A stretch of DNA of 64,000 nucleotides from Sipunculus nudus (GCA_026874595.1 JAPPUL010000095.1:1114001-1178000), one strand, 5' to 3'. Shown: positions 17,299 to 28,740, counted from the first letter of the stretch. Translations and numbers: made by a program. The notes: generated from the sequence alone by a model not told the origin.

Positions 17299-19413
17299 AT
17301 GAGTAAAGAGAATTTATACATAATCCTAGTTAGTATACACGGACTTGTACGAAGTAAAGAGATAGAGCTTGGGCGAGATTCTGATACAGGGGGCCAGATA
17401 AAATATGTTATAGAGCTTGCGCGAGATTTGTCTAAAGATAAAAGGGTATGGCAGGTAGATATATTAACACGTCTAGTGGATGATCCGAAGGTATGGGCGG
17501 GGTATAAGAATCCGATAGAGAAGGTAAACGAGAAATCGAATATAGTAAGAATATCCTGTGGTCCGCGTCGATATTTGCGAAAGGAAGTATTATGGCCGTA
17601 TTTGGATAGTTTTACAGATGGAGCAATATATTACATAAAGAACCTGCGACGAGTACCGGACGTACTACATAGTCACTACGCAGACGCAGGTTACGTAACA
17701 AGCCGGCTTGCAGGACTGCTAGATGTAGTACATATCCATACAGGGCATTCACTTGGAAGGATAAAGCAAAAGCAGTTAAGAGAACAAAGGCTTAAGGAAG
17801 AACAAATAGAAAAGTATTATAATATCCGACGTCGTATAGAAGCAGAAGAGATGACTCTTGACAATGCGTCATTAATAATCGCAAGCACGACGCAAGAGGT
17901 AGAAGAACAATACTCATTATATGATAATTATGACGTAAGCCGCTTAAAGGTGATCCCGCCTGGAGTAGAACTTAGTTTGTTTGAAAGGAGAGGGAATAAA
18001 AATGATGTTTTAGTGATAGAGGATGAGATAGACAAATTCTTAACAGACAAGAAAAAGCCCTGTATATTAGCATTAAGCCGTCCTGATCCTAAGAAGAATA
18101 TAGATGGGCTTTTGCATGTATATGGCAAATCAAAGGAGCTGCAAGAGCTTGCGAACTTGGTATTGATATTAGGGAATAGAGAAGATATAAGTGCACTTGA
18201 CAGGACACCAAAGAAGGTGCTTGAGAAAATACTTTATTTGATAGATTTATATAATCTGTATGGGAAAGTATCGTATCCGAAACAACACCACGCAAAGGAC
18301 GTTGCGAATATATATAAACTAGTATCAAAACGAGGAGGAATATTTGTAAATCCTGCCTTAACAGAACCCTTTGGTCTTACAATAATAGAATCAGCAGCAA
18401 GCGGACTGCCAGTAGTTGCAACAAATGATGGTGGTCCGTCGGAAATATTAAAGCGGTGTAAAAATGGACTTTTGGTAGATGCAAAAGACGCTGATAAACT
18501 TGAGAGAGCCTTAATATCATCATTAAAAGACAAGAAAAGATGGGAGGAATGGAAGGTATCGGGACTTGCTGGAGTTAAAATACATTACACATGGGAACAA
18601 CACGTAAAGAATTATTTATCTACAGTTGAAGGTATACTTAAAAAGCGTAAGGTACAAGGGTCAAAGAGGGTTACAAAAGACCTAATAAATTCTGAGAAGG
18701 TTTTAATATGCGATATAGATAACACTTTGCTAGGAGATGCACAAGGGCTTTTAGAACTAAAGAAGAAGATATATGAATATAAAGAGCGAGTAAGTTTTGG
18801 AGTTGCAACAGGGAGGACGCTTGAGAGTGCACTTGAAGTTTTAGAGGAATGGGAGATGCCGTTGCCTGAAGTACTTATAACGAGTGTAGGGAGCGAGATA
18901 CATTATGGTCCAAAGATAATTCAAGATATGGGTTTTAAAAAACATATAGGCAAGAGGTGGAATGCACAAAAGATAGTAGATGTGATGTTAGACATACCAG
19001 GTTTGATAATGCAAGATGCTCCTGCTCAAAGGACACATAAAATAAGTTATTATATAGACCCAAAAGAATCCCTGCCAATAAGAAGTATAAGAAGTCGTTT
19101 AAGGCGTCAGCAAATCCAAGCTAAGGTAATATTTTCACACAATCAGTATTTAGACATACTGCCTATTAGGGCGTCAAAAGGGCTTGCAGTTAGATACTTT
19201 GCGATGAAATGGAACATACCGTTTGAGAATATATTGGTAGCGGGTGATTCAGGCAATGATGCAGAGATGCTAAGGGGGAATACGTTAGCAGTGGTAGTGG
19301 GGAATTATAGTTCAGAGCTTGAGAAGTTAAGAGGGGAGCCACATATATATTTTGCACAAGGTAAATATTCATGGGGGATACTTGAAGGGATAGAGAACTT
19401 TGGTTTTTTTTAA
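17299..19413 (+). CDS. Sucrose-phosphate synthase fused to sucrose-phosphatase
   Basis: A 704-residue bifunctional protein. Residues 1-~455 are a GT4 glycosyltransferase of the sucrose-phosphate synthase type: ISIHG-like opening VSIHGLVRS, acceptor-side DSDTGGQIKYVIELAR, HSHYADAGY, and the nucleotide-sugar block ALTEPFGLTIIESAASGLP. Residues ~468-704 are a HAD-fold sucrose-phosphatase domain with motif I CDIDNTLLGD (nucleophile Asp ~472) and motif IV VAGDSGNDAEML. Both active sites look intact, so the protein should convert UDP- or ADP-glucose plus fructose-6-phosphate directly to sucrose. Neighbours are fructokinase and sucrose synthase on the same strand, with 69 bp to the latter. Sucrose may serve as a compatible solute. 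Confidence 0.92.
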   Translation: MSKENLYIILVSIHGLVRSKEIELGRDSDTGGQIKYVIELARDLSKDKRVWQVDILTRLVDDPKVWAGYKNPIEKVNEKSNIVRISCGPRRYLRKEVLWPYLDSFTDGAIYYIKNLRRVPDVLHSHYADAGYVTSRLAGLLDVVHIHTGHSLGRIKQKQLREQRLKEEQIEKYYNIRRRIEAEEMTLDNASLIIASTTQEVEEQYSLYDNYDVSRLKVIPPGVELSLFERRGNKNDVLVIEDEIDKFLTDKKKPCILALSRPDPKKNIDGLLHVYGKSKELQELANLVLILGNREDISALDRTPKKVLEKILYLIDLYNLYGKVSYPKQHHAKDVANIYKLVSKRGGIFVNPALTEPFGLTIIESAASGLPVVATNDGGPSEILKRCKNGLLVDAKDADKLERALISSLKDKKRWEEWKVSGLAGVKIHYTWEQHVKNYLSTVEGILKKRKVQGSKRVTKDLINSEKVLICDIDNTLLGDAQGLLELKKKIYEYKERVSFGVATGRTLESALEVLEEWEMPLPEVLITSVGSEIHYGPKIIQDMGFKKHIGKRWNAQKIVDVMLDIPGLIMQDAPAQRTHKISYYIDPKESLPIRSIRSRLRRQQIQAKVIFSHNQYLDILPIRASKGLAVRYFAMKWNIPFENILVAGDSGNDAEMLRGNTLAVVVGNYSSELEKLRGEPHIYFAQGKYSWGILEGIENFGFF

Positions 19414-19482
19414 AATGCTATAAGTAAATATAAACATGCTAAAAATGTAGTAATAAGGTAGTAATATGGAGGAGAGATAAAG

Positions 19483-21882
19483 ATGTATGAAGAGGCGATA
19501 AAATACTTTAAAGAGCATAGACAACAGATGTATCTATTGTTCAGGCATTATGTAATGCTAGGTAAGAAGCTAATGCTACAAACAGATTTATGGGAAGAAT
19601 ATGAAGAGCTTTGCAAATCTGATAGTATAGCTTTTTTATCTGATGAGGAGAGTCCGTTAGGCGAGCTTATAAGAAAGAGTCAAGAGGCAGTAATAATATC
19701 ACCGTGGGTATATTTATGTGTTAGGGTACAACGAGGGCAATGGTCTTATCTGCGTGTGCATGTAGAAGAGCAAGAGCTTGAAGAGGTTTTAGTAGATGAG
19801 TATTTAAGTTTCAAAGAGCGAATAGTAAGCGGTGATGGAGCAGATACACTGCCCTTACGGATAGACTTCACACCATTTGAGAGGGCATTTCCGAAATTAA
19901 AAGAGTCACGAAGCATAGGGCAGGGGGTATCATTTTTAAATATCACGTTGTCAAACAAGCTCTATCAAGCACTCATAACGGAGGATAATGGACTTATAGA
20001 CTTTCTTAGGCTGCACGAGTATGGCGGACAACAACTAATGCTTAAAGAGGAGATAAATAATTTTGAAGTATTGCGAAAAGCCTTACGTAAGGCATCAGGT
20101 TATTTAGAGAAGAGGAAAAGCGATGATAGTTTTTCGATGGTGTCAAGCGAGTTAGAGAAGTATGGACTTTTACCAGGTTGGGGCCGAGATGTTGGACGGA
20201 TAAAAGACACAATAAACCTGCTATCAGACATATTAGAAGCGCCAGAACCCAAAAGGCTTGAAGAGTTTTTATCAAGAGTACCTATGATATTTAATATAGT
20301 GGCGGTAAGTCCGCATGGCTATTTTGCACAAGATAACGTGCTTGGGCTACCCGACACAGGCGGACAAGTTATATATATCCTAAATCAAGTACGAGCGCTT
20401 GAGCAAGAGATGTATAGAGGATTTTGGGAACAAGGACTTGAAATAGAGCCAAAGATAGTAGTAGTAACTCGTTTAATACCAAACTCACCGGGAACAACAT
20501 GTAAAGAAAGGCAAGAGAAGATATTAGGAACAAAGAATGCATATATATTGCGAATACCGTTTAGGGAGGAGGATGGAGATATAGTCCAGGATTGGGTGTC
20601 TAGATTTTTGGTATGGCCTTATCTTGAAAGGTTTGCGCAGGAGGTGGAGCGAGAGTTGTTGGCTTATTTTGGAGGGCCTCCTAATCTTATAATAGGTAAT
20701 TATTCGGATGGCAACTTAGTAGCAAGTTTATTATCGCGAAGCCTTAAGGTAACGCAATGTAACATAGCGCATGCATTAGAGAAGACAAAATATTTGTTCT
20801 CAGCGCTTTATTGGCAGGAGATAGAAGATTATCATTTTGAATGTCAATTTACGGCAGACCTAATAGCTATGAACACAGCAAACTTCATAATAACGAGTAC
20901 CTATCAAGAGATAGCAGGACATGATGAGAGTTTGGGGCAGTATGAAAGTTATACATCTTTCACGATGCCGGGCTTATATAGAGTAATAAATGGAATAAAC
21001 ATCTTTGACCCCAAGTTTAATATAGTGTCTCCGGGCGCTGATCCTGAAGTGTATTTCCCTTATTACGAAGAAGAAAGACGTATAAAGAGTTTGGATGATG
21101 AGATAGAAGAAGTAATATACGGGACAGGTGATGGCAAAGCAGCACGTGGTCATATAGAAGACAGGAGCAAGCCAATAATCTTTACAATGGCTCGTCTTGA
21201 TACTATAAAGAATGTTACAGGGCTTGTTAGATGGTACGGACAATTAGAAGAACTTAAAGAAACAGCAAATTTGCTTGTGGTATCAGGGCATGTAGATATT
21301 AATGAGGCGGTGGATAGGGAAGAGATAGAGCAGATAGAGCTTATGCATGAGCTTATGGATAAATATGCTTTAGATGGCAATATGCGTTGGGTCAACGCTA
21401 TATCAGACAAACATTTTAATGGAGAGATGTATAGATATGTAGCGGATACAGGAGGAGTTTTTGTGCAGCCTGCTTTATTTGAGGCGTTCGGACTTACGGT
21501 TATAGAGGCAATGAGTACAGGACTTCCGACGTTTGCAACTTGTTTTGGTGGGCCTCTTGAAATTATAGTTAATGAGGAATCGGGTTTTCATATAAATCCT
21601 AATCATGGACAGGAGAGTGCAAAGTTGTTACTCGAGTTCTTACAAAGAGCATCAAAGGATAAAGATTATTGGAAGAGAATATCATCGAATGCCATAGAGC
21701 GTATAGAAAAGAAATATACATGGGAACTTTATGCAAAGAGGATGTTAACGTTATCGCGGGTATATGGATTTTGGAATTATGCAACAAATCTTGAGCGCGC
21801 TGAGACTATGATGTATCTTGATATGTTTTATAACCTTCAGTATCGGCCACTTGCCAAAGCCCTTACTAGAGGGCCAGAGTAG
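19483..21882 (+). CDS. Sucrose synthase
   Basis: A 799-residue GT4 enzyme, close to the ~800 of plant, cyanobacterial and proteobacterial sucrose synthases. The ~270-residue N-terminal regulatory region is followed by the GT-B core: [52 protein letters not shown], and [30 protein letters not shown]. It catalyses the reversible reaction between sucrose plus NDP and NDP-glucose plus fructose. It has the best ribosome-binding site of the cluster (GGAGGAGA). It converges on the HEAT gene with only 17 bp between the stops. Confidence 0.95.
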   Translation: MYEEAIKYFKEHRQQMYLLFRHYVMLGKKLMLQTDLWEEYEELCKSDSIAFLSDEESPLGELIRKSQEAVIISPWVYLCVRVQRGQWSYLRVHVEEQELEEVLVDEYLSFKERIVSGDGADTLPLRIDFTPFERAFPKLKESRSIGQGVSFLNITLSNKLYQALITEDNGLIDFLRLHEYGGQQLMLKEEINNFEVLRKALRKASGYLEKRKSDDSFSMVSSELEKYGLLPGWGRDVGRIKDTINLLSDILEAPEPKRLEEFLSRVPMIFNIVAVSPHGYFAQDNVLGLPDTGGQVIYILNQVRALEQEMYRGFWEQGLEIEPKIVVVTRLIPNSPGTTCKERQEKILGTKNAYILRIPFREEDGDIVQDWVSRFLVWPYLERFAQEVERELLAYFGGPPNLIIGNYSDGNLVASLLSRSLKVTQCNIAHALEKTKYLFSALYWQEIEDYHFECQFTADLIAMNTANFIITSTYQEIAGHDESLGQYESYTSFTMPGLYRVINGINIFDPKFNIVSPGADPEVYFPYYEEERRIKSLDDEIEEVIYGTGDGKAARGHIEDRSKPIIFTMARLDTIKNVTGLVRWYGQLEELKETANLLVVSGHVDINEAVDREEIEQIELMHELMDKYALDGNMRWVNAISDKHFNGEMYRYVADTGGVFVQPALFEAFGLTVIEAMSTGLPTFATCFGGPLEIIVNEESGFHINPNHGQESAKLLLEFLQRASKDKDYWKRISSNAIERIEKKYTWELYAKRMLTLSRVYGFWNYATNLERAETMMYLDMFYNLQYRPLAKALTRGPE

Positions 21883-21899
21883 TTTTAAAGGCAGTTTTA

Positions 21900-23624
21900 T
21901 TATGAATCAAATATTTTAATTAGCCTTCTTGCTTCTTTTTGAATTAAGGCGTTTTGCGATTTTAGAAAATGCGTTTTAAGCAGCGGAAGACTTTCTTTTA
22001 TATCTTTTTGATAGAAGACGCTTAAAATATGCATAATAACTTCTGGATTGGATTCATTTTTCAGTCTGCTAAAAACCATGTCTCGTGTTTCATGAGTATT
22101 TATGGATATTAGATAATTATAAGCATAGCGGCGTATGTGTATATTTTTGTAGTGTAGATATGGTTTTAAAGCCTCAAGTCTTTGGTGTCCTTTTGTATTT
22201 TTATATATAAGCACAACGCTATAAAGCTTAAGTGCGATATTATCATCATCTTTATTCATAATATTTTCTGATACAAAAGCAACAGCTTTATAGGGTGCAA
22301 CTTTAAAAAAAGCTTCTAAAATAACCTTTTTAATAGGAATAGAGGATATATTTTCTTTATATGCAAAGGTAAGTAAAGAAAGAGCCTGAGCTTTAGGCAT
22401 TGAATTTAGGCTTGATATAATCTCAACTTTTATTGAATTGGCAGTATTTTCTTTTAGATTTTCCTTCCAAAGGCTCTTAACTTCTTTTCCTCCAAGCAAG
22501 CTTAATACTTTAATAGCTTTTTTTCTTACTTTAACAGATTCATCATTAAAGGCAATGTATTTTGTTATATTTAAAGCCTTCTTTCTATTAGTTTTGTTTA
22601 ATTTCTTAAAGTTTGTAATGGTATCAAGTCCTGCATAGCGAAATTCTTCTTTATCATCTCGTAATGCATCGAAGACTATATTAAATAATCTAGATTCTTC
22701 ATAAAGATTTTTTGTTCTTACTAATTTGAGCGAGCTTATTGCCGTAGTTGCAACTCGAGTATCTTTGTCTTTTGTATAACGTTCAAGTTCGTCAAAGCCA
22801 CCTTGACATTGGGTTATTGCACGTATTACAAGTACTTTTGTTGTTGGTGATGGGGGAGGGGTGCTTTCCAGTAAGCTTTTTAGGAATTTAACAGAAGTGT
22901 TGCTGCCTATCACTCCAAGTGATCTTATTATTTCATGGCGTATCGTTTTATTAGTCTTTAGTGTTTCATCAAATATTTTATAAAGTAAAGACAAGCTCTT
23001 TTCCGATTTCATTAACCCTAAGGCCTTTATTGATTCTATCTTTATAGATTCGTTATTCGCTTTGTCTTCAAGAATATCAATTATATCATCTGCTGAGCCC
23101 TTATGGGCAATTAGTCCAAGTGTGTTTATTGTATATAATATAAGATTTTCTCGAGGCGATATTTTAGATTTTTCCTTTCTAAGTAGATTATGTATTATAT
23201 ATCCATATTTTGTAAGCTCAAGCCTTCCAACCGCATCAAGTGCCTTTATAAGTACTTGTTCATTATTATCGTTTTTAAGCACGTAAGAGAGTAAGTTATG
23301 ATTTTTATTTGTCTTAACTATTTTCTCTATGACTTTAATTCGCTTTACTGAGGTTCCGTAGCTTAAATCCTTTTTTAGCTTTTCATATTCTTTATTTTCT
23401 TTTTCATCATCTGCTTTATTTGCTTTATTATTTTCTTTATTTTGCTGTTTGGTGTTTTTTATTTGACTACGAGAGTCATTTTGCAAAGCCTTTTTAGGTA
23501 AACGATCTGATTTTATGCTAACGCTTTTACCGGAAGATGCTCCTTGCAGGCTTCCGGTAAGGATAAATAATATTAGAGTTGAATAGAAAACTGTTATTAT
23601 AGCGTTTAAAGCAGGCTTTTTCAT
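21900..23624 (-). CDS. Exported HEAT-repeat protein
   Basis: A 574-residue protein with an N-terminal signal peptide (hydrophobic ~8-28, ending near LQGASS), then a Lys/Asn/Glu-rich linker and about a dozen helical HEAT repeats from residue ~90 to the end (KALDAVGRLEL, SIKALGLMKSEKSL, KKAIKVLSLLGGKEV). HEAT arrays are protein-binding scaffolds; no enzymatic domain is visible. It is downstream of pheS on the same strand with a ~100-bp gap. The partner is unknown. Confidence 0.78.
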   Translation of the reverse strand: MKKPALNAIITVFYSTLILFILTGSLQGASSGKSVSIKSDRLPKKALQNDSRSQIKNTKQQNKENNKANKADDEKENKEYEKLKKDLSYGTSVKRIKVIEKIVKTNKNHNLLSYVLKNDNNEQVLIKALDAVGRLELTKYGYIIHNLLRKEKSKISPRENLILYTINTLGLIAHKGSADDIIDILEDKANNESIKIESIKALGLMKSEKSLSLLYKIFDETLKTNKTIRHEIIRSLGVIGSNTSVKFLKSLLESTPPPSPTTKVLVIRAITQCQGGFDELERYTKDKDTRVATTAISSLKLVRTKNLYEESRLFNIVFDALRDDKEEFRYAGLDTITNFKKLNKTNRKKALNITKYIAFNDESVKVRKKAIKVLSLLGGKEVKSLWKENLKENTANSIKVEIISSLNSMPKAQALSLLTFAYKENISSIPIKKVILEAFFKVAPYKAVAFVSENIMNKDDDNIALKLYSVVLIYKNTKGHQRLEALKPYLHYKNIHIRRYAYNYLISINTHETRDMVFSRLKNESNPEVIMHILSVFYQKDIKESLPLLKTHFLKSQNALIQKEARRLIKIFDS

Positions 23625-23727
23625 AATATTCTCTTTAAATAATATTCTCTTTCATTTGACAGGAGATTTATTTCTTAATATTCTAGCTTATTGTCGGTCT
23701 TTAGGGTGTTTTATAGAGCTTTTTTTT

Positions 23728-24783
23728 TTAAAACTGATTTAAGAATCTATAATCATTTTCATAAAACATTCGTATGTCAGGTACCCCATGCTTTACCATT
23801 GCAATTCGTTCTATCCCCATTCCAAATGCGTATCCTGAGTATTCTTCAGGGTCTATATTAACAAAACCAAACACATCAGGATCTACAAGGCCACAGCCTC
23901 CCATTTCAAGCCAACCACTACCCTTACACACTTTACAACCTTTTGTCCCTGAAGCAGCAGCCTCACAACCAAAACAACTAATTGCAAACTCTGCACTTGG
24001 CTCTGTAAATGGAAAGTAGTCCGGGCGAAAGCGTAGTTTTGTATTTGAGCCAAATAATTTTCGTGCAAAAAGGTGCAATGTTCCTTTTAGATCTGCAAAG
24101 GATACGTCTTTATCGACTAAAAGTCCTTCTATCTGATGAAACGTATGTGAGTGAGTCGCATCTGTTGCATCACGCCTGAAGCACCGCCCTGAGGATATTA
24201 TCGATATAGGAGGTCGCATCTTTTCCATAACACGTATTTGAACGGGGGAGGTTTGCGTTCTTAGCAACTTTTCTTTTGTTATATAGAATGAGTCTTGTTC
24301 ATCGCGTGCTGGATGGTCTTTTGGAAGATTTAATGTCTCGAAATTATAATATTCATGTTCAAGTTCAGGCCCTTCTGCTGTTTGAAAACCCATACTTGTG
24401 AATATCTTCGTTATATCTTCTATAGTTTTTGTTAGCGGGTGTTTATTTCCTATAGCCATCGGGCGGCCTTTTATGCTTATATCTATTGTCTGGGATTTTA
24501 TCTTTTCGTTATATATAACAGTTTCAAGTTCTTTTTTCTTATTTTCAAATATCTTTATTAATGTATTTTTCGTAGCATTTGCAAGACTGCCTATCTCCTT
24601 TTGGACGTCTTTATCAAGTTCTTTTAAACCCTTTAGTATATTTGTAAGACGGCCTTTCTTTCCAAGAAACTCAAGTTGTATATCAACAACTTCCTTAAGC
24701 TCATTCCTTTTAGCCAGCATCTCCTCAACTTCTTTCTTTATATTTGCTATTTCTTCTTTTAAGTTTAGTTTTGACAATTTCAA
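23728..24783 (-). CDS. pheS: Phenylalanine--tRNA ligase alpha subunit
   Basis: 351 residues. Residues ~1-90 form the tRNA-binding coiled coil. The class II catalytic core follows: motif 2 region RTQTSPVQIRVME...RCFRRDATDATHSHTFHQIEG and motif 3 GFGMGIERIAMVKHG (here YAFGMGIERIAM). An insert before motif 3 carries Cys pairs (CFGC...CKVC), as in many Firmicute-type PheS, and may bind zinc. The start is TTG 24783 preceded by AAAGAGAG. The beta subunit gene pheT usually follows directly but is absent here; the next gene is a HEAT protein. So pheT must be elsewhere. Confidence 0.95.
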   Translation of the reverse strand: MKLSKLNLKEEIANIKKEVEEMLAKRNELKEVVDIQLEFLGKKGRLTNILKGLKELDKDVQKEIGSLANATKNTLIKIFENKKKELETVIYNEKIKSQTIDISIKGRPMAIGNKHPLTKTIEDITKIFTSMGFQTAEGPELEHEYYNFETLNLPKDHPARDEQDSFYITKEKLLRTQTSPVQIRVMEKMRPPISIISSGRCFRRDATDATHSHTFHQIEGLLVDKDVSFADLKGTLHLFARKLFGSNTKLRFRPDYFPFTEPSAEFAISCFGCEAAASGTKGCKVCKGSGWLEMGGCGLVDPDVFGFVNIDPEEYSGYAFGMGIERIAMVKHGVPDIRMFYENDYRFLNQF

Positions 24784-24976
24784 GCTCTCTTTCTTTAATG
24801 TATTAAAGTGTATTAATATGATTTTCTTTAGTTATAGTGATTGTTTATAAAAGACAAAGCCACTAAGCGGTGCCCTAAAACTTTTATACTTTAACCATTT
24901 ATGATTAACTTTTTATATTAATTTTGTCAACTTATTTTGAATAAAAGAGTTTTTAGTAAAACTATACTTTAAAAAG

Positions 24977-25891
24977 TTATTCTTTATAAAAGTTTTTAAC
25001 ATTGGTAAAGTTAAAATAGTTTATAAGATTGCCTATAAACGCTTTTAGCATTTTAAGTGCTTCTATTATGTTTTTGCCATGTAAAATAGATTTGCTATCC
25101 TCACTAGTTCCCATAACTATCTCTTCCGGGCTTAATATAAGTCCGCCATCTGCAGCATGGTCCTTAAGAAGCAAGGTTAAAAGCTCATCTAAATCTTTTA
25201 AAAAAAGACCAAATTTTATTAATATGCTTCTATATTCTGAAGACATCTTACTCTTTTGAGTTGTACGTGTTTTGATATCAAGCAGCAAGTTTTTTTCTTT
25301 CATTTCTTTAAGGCGTCGTATGTATTTTTCTAATGCAAGCTCTATGTCGTTTAAGGTTATACGAAGATTATCTCTTGTTAGGGAATGGTTTAAGACCAGT
25401 TTTAAATGGTAGTCGTTTAAGGCAAGCATATATCGGCTTGATAAATATTTTAAGTAACTGTATAAATCGTTTAATTCTGAGTCTGTTGACCCTTCGTATG
25501 CTTGTTCTACTGGTACGTTTTGGAATATATTCAGGTTAGACATATCCTCAGCTTTTCGTTGTTCTCTTCCCTCCTCCTTGTCAACTGATAATTTTATGCC
25601 TTTTTCATCTGCAAATAATGCAGGATCTTCTTTTATGTTCATGTCTTCAGGGGATATATTTTCATCGCTTTTTATCCCCTCACTTCCTAATTTCATATTT
25701 TTGTATTTGCTTATTCGTTCTTGAGTTTCCGCCTTGCTTGTGAGTTTTTTAAGATAGTCTTTAAGCTTACGCTCCCAATTTGCTAAATCCTGCTCGATTA
25801 GTATCCGATCATGTGACGTTTTCGAACGCTCTCGCTTATCCTTTAGGCTTCTTATTATGTTTTCAAGTCTCCTTTGCGTAACATCTGCCAT
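24977..25891 (-). CDS. Protein of unknown function, helical, charged
   Basis: A 304-residue cytoplasmic-looking protein with no recognised domain. Residues ~1-60 are a charged helix (RSLKDKRERSKTSHDRILIEQDLANWERKLKDYLKKL is the pattern region), residues ~65-120 are acidic and probably disordered, and residues ~130-300 are mostly helical. It lies between the TPR gene and pheS on the same strand, with gaps of ~100 and ~190 bp. The ATG has an AAGAAG site. It could be a partner of the upstream TPR protein, but only gene order suggests this. Confidence 0.6.
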   Translation of the reverse strand: MADVTQRRLENIIRSLKDKRERSKTSHDRILIEQDLANWERKLKDYLKKLTSKAETQERISKYKNMKLGSEGIKSDENISPEDMNIKEDPALFADEKGIKLSVDKEEGREQRKAEDMSNLNIFQNVPVEQAYEGSTDSELNDLYSYLKYLSSRYMLALNDYHLKLVLNHSLTRDNLRITLNDIELALEKYIRRLKEMKEKNLLLDIKTRTTQKSKMSSEYRSILIKFGLFLKDLDELLTLLLKDHAADGGLILSPEEIVMGTSEDSKSILHGKNIIEALKMLKAFIGNLINYFNFTNVKNFYKE

Positions 25892-25987
25892 CTTCTTTTT
25901 ACCGTATTCTAAGCCTTATGCTTTGTAAGTTTTTGTAAAGGCTTACTTTGTTCTTAGTATTATATTAATATTGCAAAATATACTTGT

Positions 25988-28468
25988 TTAGGTATCATTT
26001 TTATCTTTCACTTCAAGATCTATATATTTTGAATAATGTTCTTCTTGTTTTTCTTCTAGTATCTTTTTATATATACTAGTTAGAGTTTGATGACACTCTG
26101 TTAGAGTATCATTTATTGTAAGCGCTTTTTTAAGTACATCTATACCTTTCTTATACTCGCCTTTATTTAGATAGATTTTACCTAATAACGTTAGTATGTC
26201 CGCAATCTCCTCTTGATTTTTATCATCTTCAAATAAATATGCTTTTTTTAAATAATTTAATGCTTTGTTCTCTTGCCCAAGAGCATAAAGAGATTTCCCT
26301 AAATAAAGCAGTGTCTCAAAGTCATATTCTCCGTTTTGTATGCATCGGCTAAGCGCCTGCATAGACTTCTCATATTCTTTTTTAGCAAAATAATATTTAC
26401 CAAGATGGTTATCGACAAAGACGTCTGTACTTTTATGCTTCTCTAAGTAGATAAATACTTTGCATGCTTTTTCTTTATCATGTTCATAGTCGTAATATAT
26501 TTTACTTATTCGCAATAACGCTTCTAAGTTGTTAGGGTTGTCTTTTAAAATCTTTTTAAGAAAGGATGAAGCAAGCTTAAAGTTTTTACTTTGTATGGCA
26601 ATATCAGCAAGACTCATTAAAACAGCTTGTTCTAAAACATTATCAGTTTTTAATTTGTCTTTTACAAAGTCTAAAACAGATAAATTTAAATCTGTTAAAA
26701 GCTTTTTAAAAATAATACATATATTTTTGTCATAAACTCCATTGTTAAAAGCGTCTTTAAATCCATATAGAATATCGCTCATAAGTTCAGCATTAGTAGT
26801 TTCTCGACTTATTTTTTTCACATCTTTTTCTTTATCATCTTTTAGTATCTTTGGGTTAATAAACCTTGAAAGCGACTTAAGACAAAGGCCATAAAGGTTA
26901 GACATGAAGTAACATATAGCTAATCGGTAGTCTATTTTATCTTTTTCCTCTTGAGTTGCCCTAATAGACATAGAGTTATCTTGTTCATCGTTTTCTTCTT
27001 TAACTTTAGTATAATATATAATGGCTTTTTCAAATAGGTTTATATTGTATAGGATATCGGAGATATTGAGAAGTATATATTTATGAATATATACTTCATC
27101 AACAGCAGAATTTTTCAAGTACTCGCAATATTTTGCAAGAGCTTGTTCCGATTCATTAGTTTCTTTAAGCGCATTAGCTTCAAGTAGTGTCAAAGCATTT
27201 TTGTTTAAGTTTTTATATTCTTGTGCTTTGTAAGAACAATTAAGGGCTTCGTCATACTGTTTTTGTTCAAAATGTAAAAAAGCTAAACTAAAATATGCTG
27301 AATTACATAAATCATTTATATCCAAAGCTTTATTATAAGCGCTTAAAGCGTTTTTAGTCTCTCCAGTGTTATGGTAGCAATCTCCAAGCAAGACATAAAA
27401 TATATCCTTCTCTAAAGCTTCCAAGTCAAAAAGTAAAAGTAGTTTTAGCCCTTCATAATAGCGTAAATTCTGTGCATAGTAAATCATTATGTTAAGTATG
27501 GTATCCACCTGGACTTCTTCGCCGCTTTCAATTATCGATAGTAGTTTTTGATGACATTGTTCAATAGAACTATCCATCTTCTCAAGATAGAGCGCTCTTT
27601 TTTGCGGATTAATAATAGGAGTTGCAAAGGAAATATCTTCTTTCTGGAATTCATTAAACAACGCTGCAAACTTGTTTTCTAAATGTATTTTATCTTTTAA
27701 CAGCTGGTCGACATTGAACATCTTATATACTTTATCAGGTTTAATGCGTATAAAGAGCTTGTTATGTTCTTGTGAAGTTTCTTTCTTTGAAGTTTCTTTC
27801 TTTGAAGTTTCTTTCTTCACAAAGGTTTCATCGTTAAGCGATGCAGTAGACTTTTTAGTTTCGTCCTCATAAATATAGCTGTAGTCGTTAGAGGTTTTCA
27901 TTTTGCCATGAGGTTCGGTCGTAATACCCTGGCTAATATTTTCTTGTATTACATCTTTATTTACTTTAGTTTTTGTTTTACTGTCAAGTACGTTTTCCTG
28001 TTGTTCTTCCTGTTGTTCTTCAAAGCTTTGCACATTAATAATGCTTTGTTTTTCAATATTACTAGTCTCAATATTGCTAATCTCAGCATTATTAGTCTTT
28101 TCTGCCTTAGACTCTTCGTTTATGTCTGTATAAAGAGGCTCTGAATGGTCAGAATCGGCATGGTCAGAATCGGAGCTAGGATATTGAGAAAACTCTTCGA
28201 CAACAATTTGTTCATTAATAATGCCTTCAGTTTTCATATTCCTGATGAGATTCTGGGTAGAAAGGTTTTTAATATTATGATTTTGGATATTCTGCTCATC
28301 AATGCTATCGTTATCAAAGTCCTGCTTTTCCTTATCAGGCTGCTTTCTAAAGGGCTTAAAGGTATTAGAATCAAGAGGAGTAAAATGCCCGTTCTTATTG
28401 ATTTCAAATACTTCAAGATCATCAAGGTCCTGATTGAATGGTTTTATTTTGTGTTTGTCATAAGCCAT
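25988..28468 (-). CDS. Large TPR-repeat protein
   Basis: 826 residues. The first ~240 are low-complexity and acidic with a perfect 15-bp internal repeat coding KKETS three times (27775-27820). After a short conserved-looking segment (FIRIKPDKVYKMFNVDQLL) at least eight TPR units run to the end, e.g. GDCYHNTGETKNALSAYNKALDIN and YLGKSLYALGQENKALNYLKKAY. No signal peptide, so cytoplasmic. TPR arrays bind proteins; no catalytic domain is seen. GGAGC precedes the ATG at 28468. Confidence 0.75.
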   Translation of the reverse strand: MAYDKHKIKPFNQDLDDLEVFEINKNGHFTPLDSNTFKPFRKQPDKEKQDFDNDSIDEQNIQNHNIKNLSTQNLIRNMKTEGIINEQIVVEEFSQYPSSDSDHADSDHSEPLYTDINEESKAEKTNNAEISNIETSNIEKQSIINVQSFEEQQEEQQENVLDSKTKTKVNKDVIQENISQGITTEPHGKMKTSNDYSYIYEDETKKSTASLNDETFVKKETSKKETSKKETSQEHNKLFIRIKPDKVYKMFNVDQLLKDKIHLENKFAALFNEFQKEDISFATPIINPQKRALYLEKMDSSIEQCHQKLLSIIESGEEVQVDTILNIMIYYAQNLRYYEGLKLLLLFDLEALEKDIFYVLLGDCYHNTGETKNALSAYNKALDINDLCNSAYFSLAFLHFEQKQYDEALNCSYKAQEYKNLNKNALTLLEANALKETNESEQALAKYCEYLKNSAVDEVYIHKYILLNISDILYNINLFEKAIIYYTKVKEENDEQDNSMSIRATQEEKDKIDYRLAICYFMSNLYGLCLKSLSRFINPKILKDDKEKDVKKISRETTNAELMSDILYGFKDAFNNGVYDKNICIIFKKLLTDLNLSVLDFVKDKLKTDNVLEQAVLMSLADIAIQSKNFKLASSFLKKILKDNPNNLEALLRISKIYYDYEHDKEKACKVFIYLEKHKSTDVFVDNHLGKYYFAKKEYEKSMQALSRCIQNGEYDFETLLYLGKSLYALGQENKALNYLKKAYLFEDDKNQEEIADILTLLGKIYLNKGEYKKGIDVLKKALTINDTLTECHQTLTSIYKKILEEKQEEHYSKYIDLEVKDKNDT

Positions 28469-28740
28469 ATATACTGCTCCAAGGATATAAACACTATTAT
28501 CAAAAAAACAAGTAAAAAGGTACCTATAATATCTAGTTTAGAGAAAGCGCTATAGAAAAAAATATAAAAACATAATAACATAGAATATAAATCATAGAAT
28601 GTAAAAATCTCATATATTTAGTAATAAAGTTAAATAAGAAAAACTTAATATACTTACGATAATATACAGCATACAACGGGCTATAATATCGCAAAAATAG
28701 AGATAAAAACTTAATATGTTGGTGTAAATGGTAAAATGAG

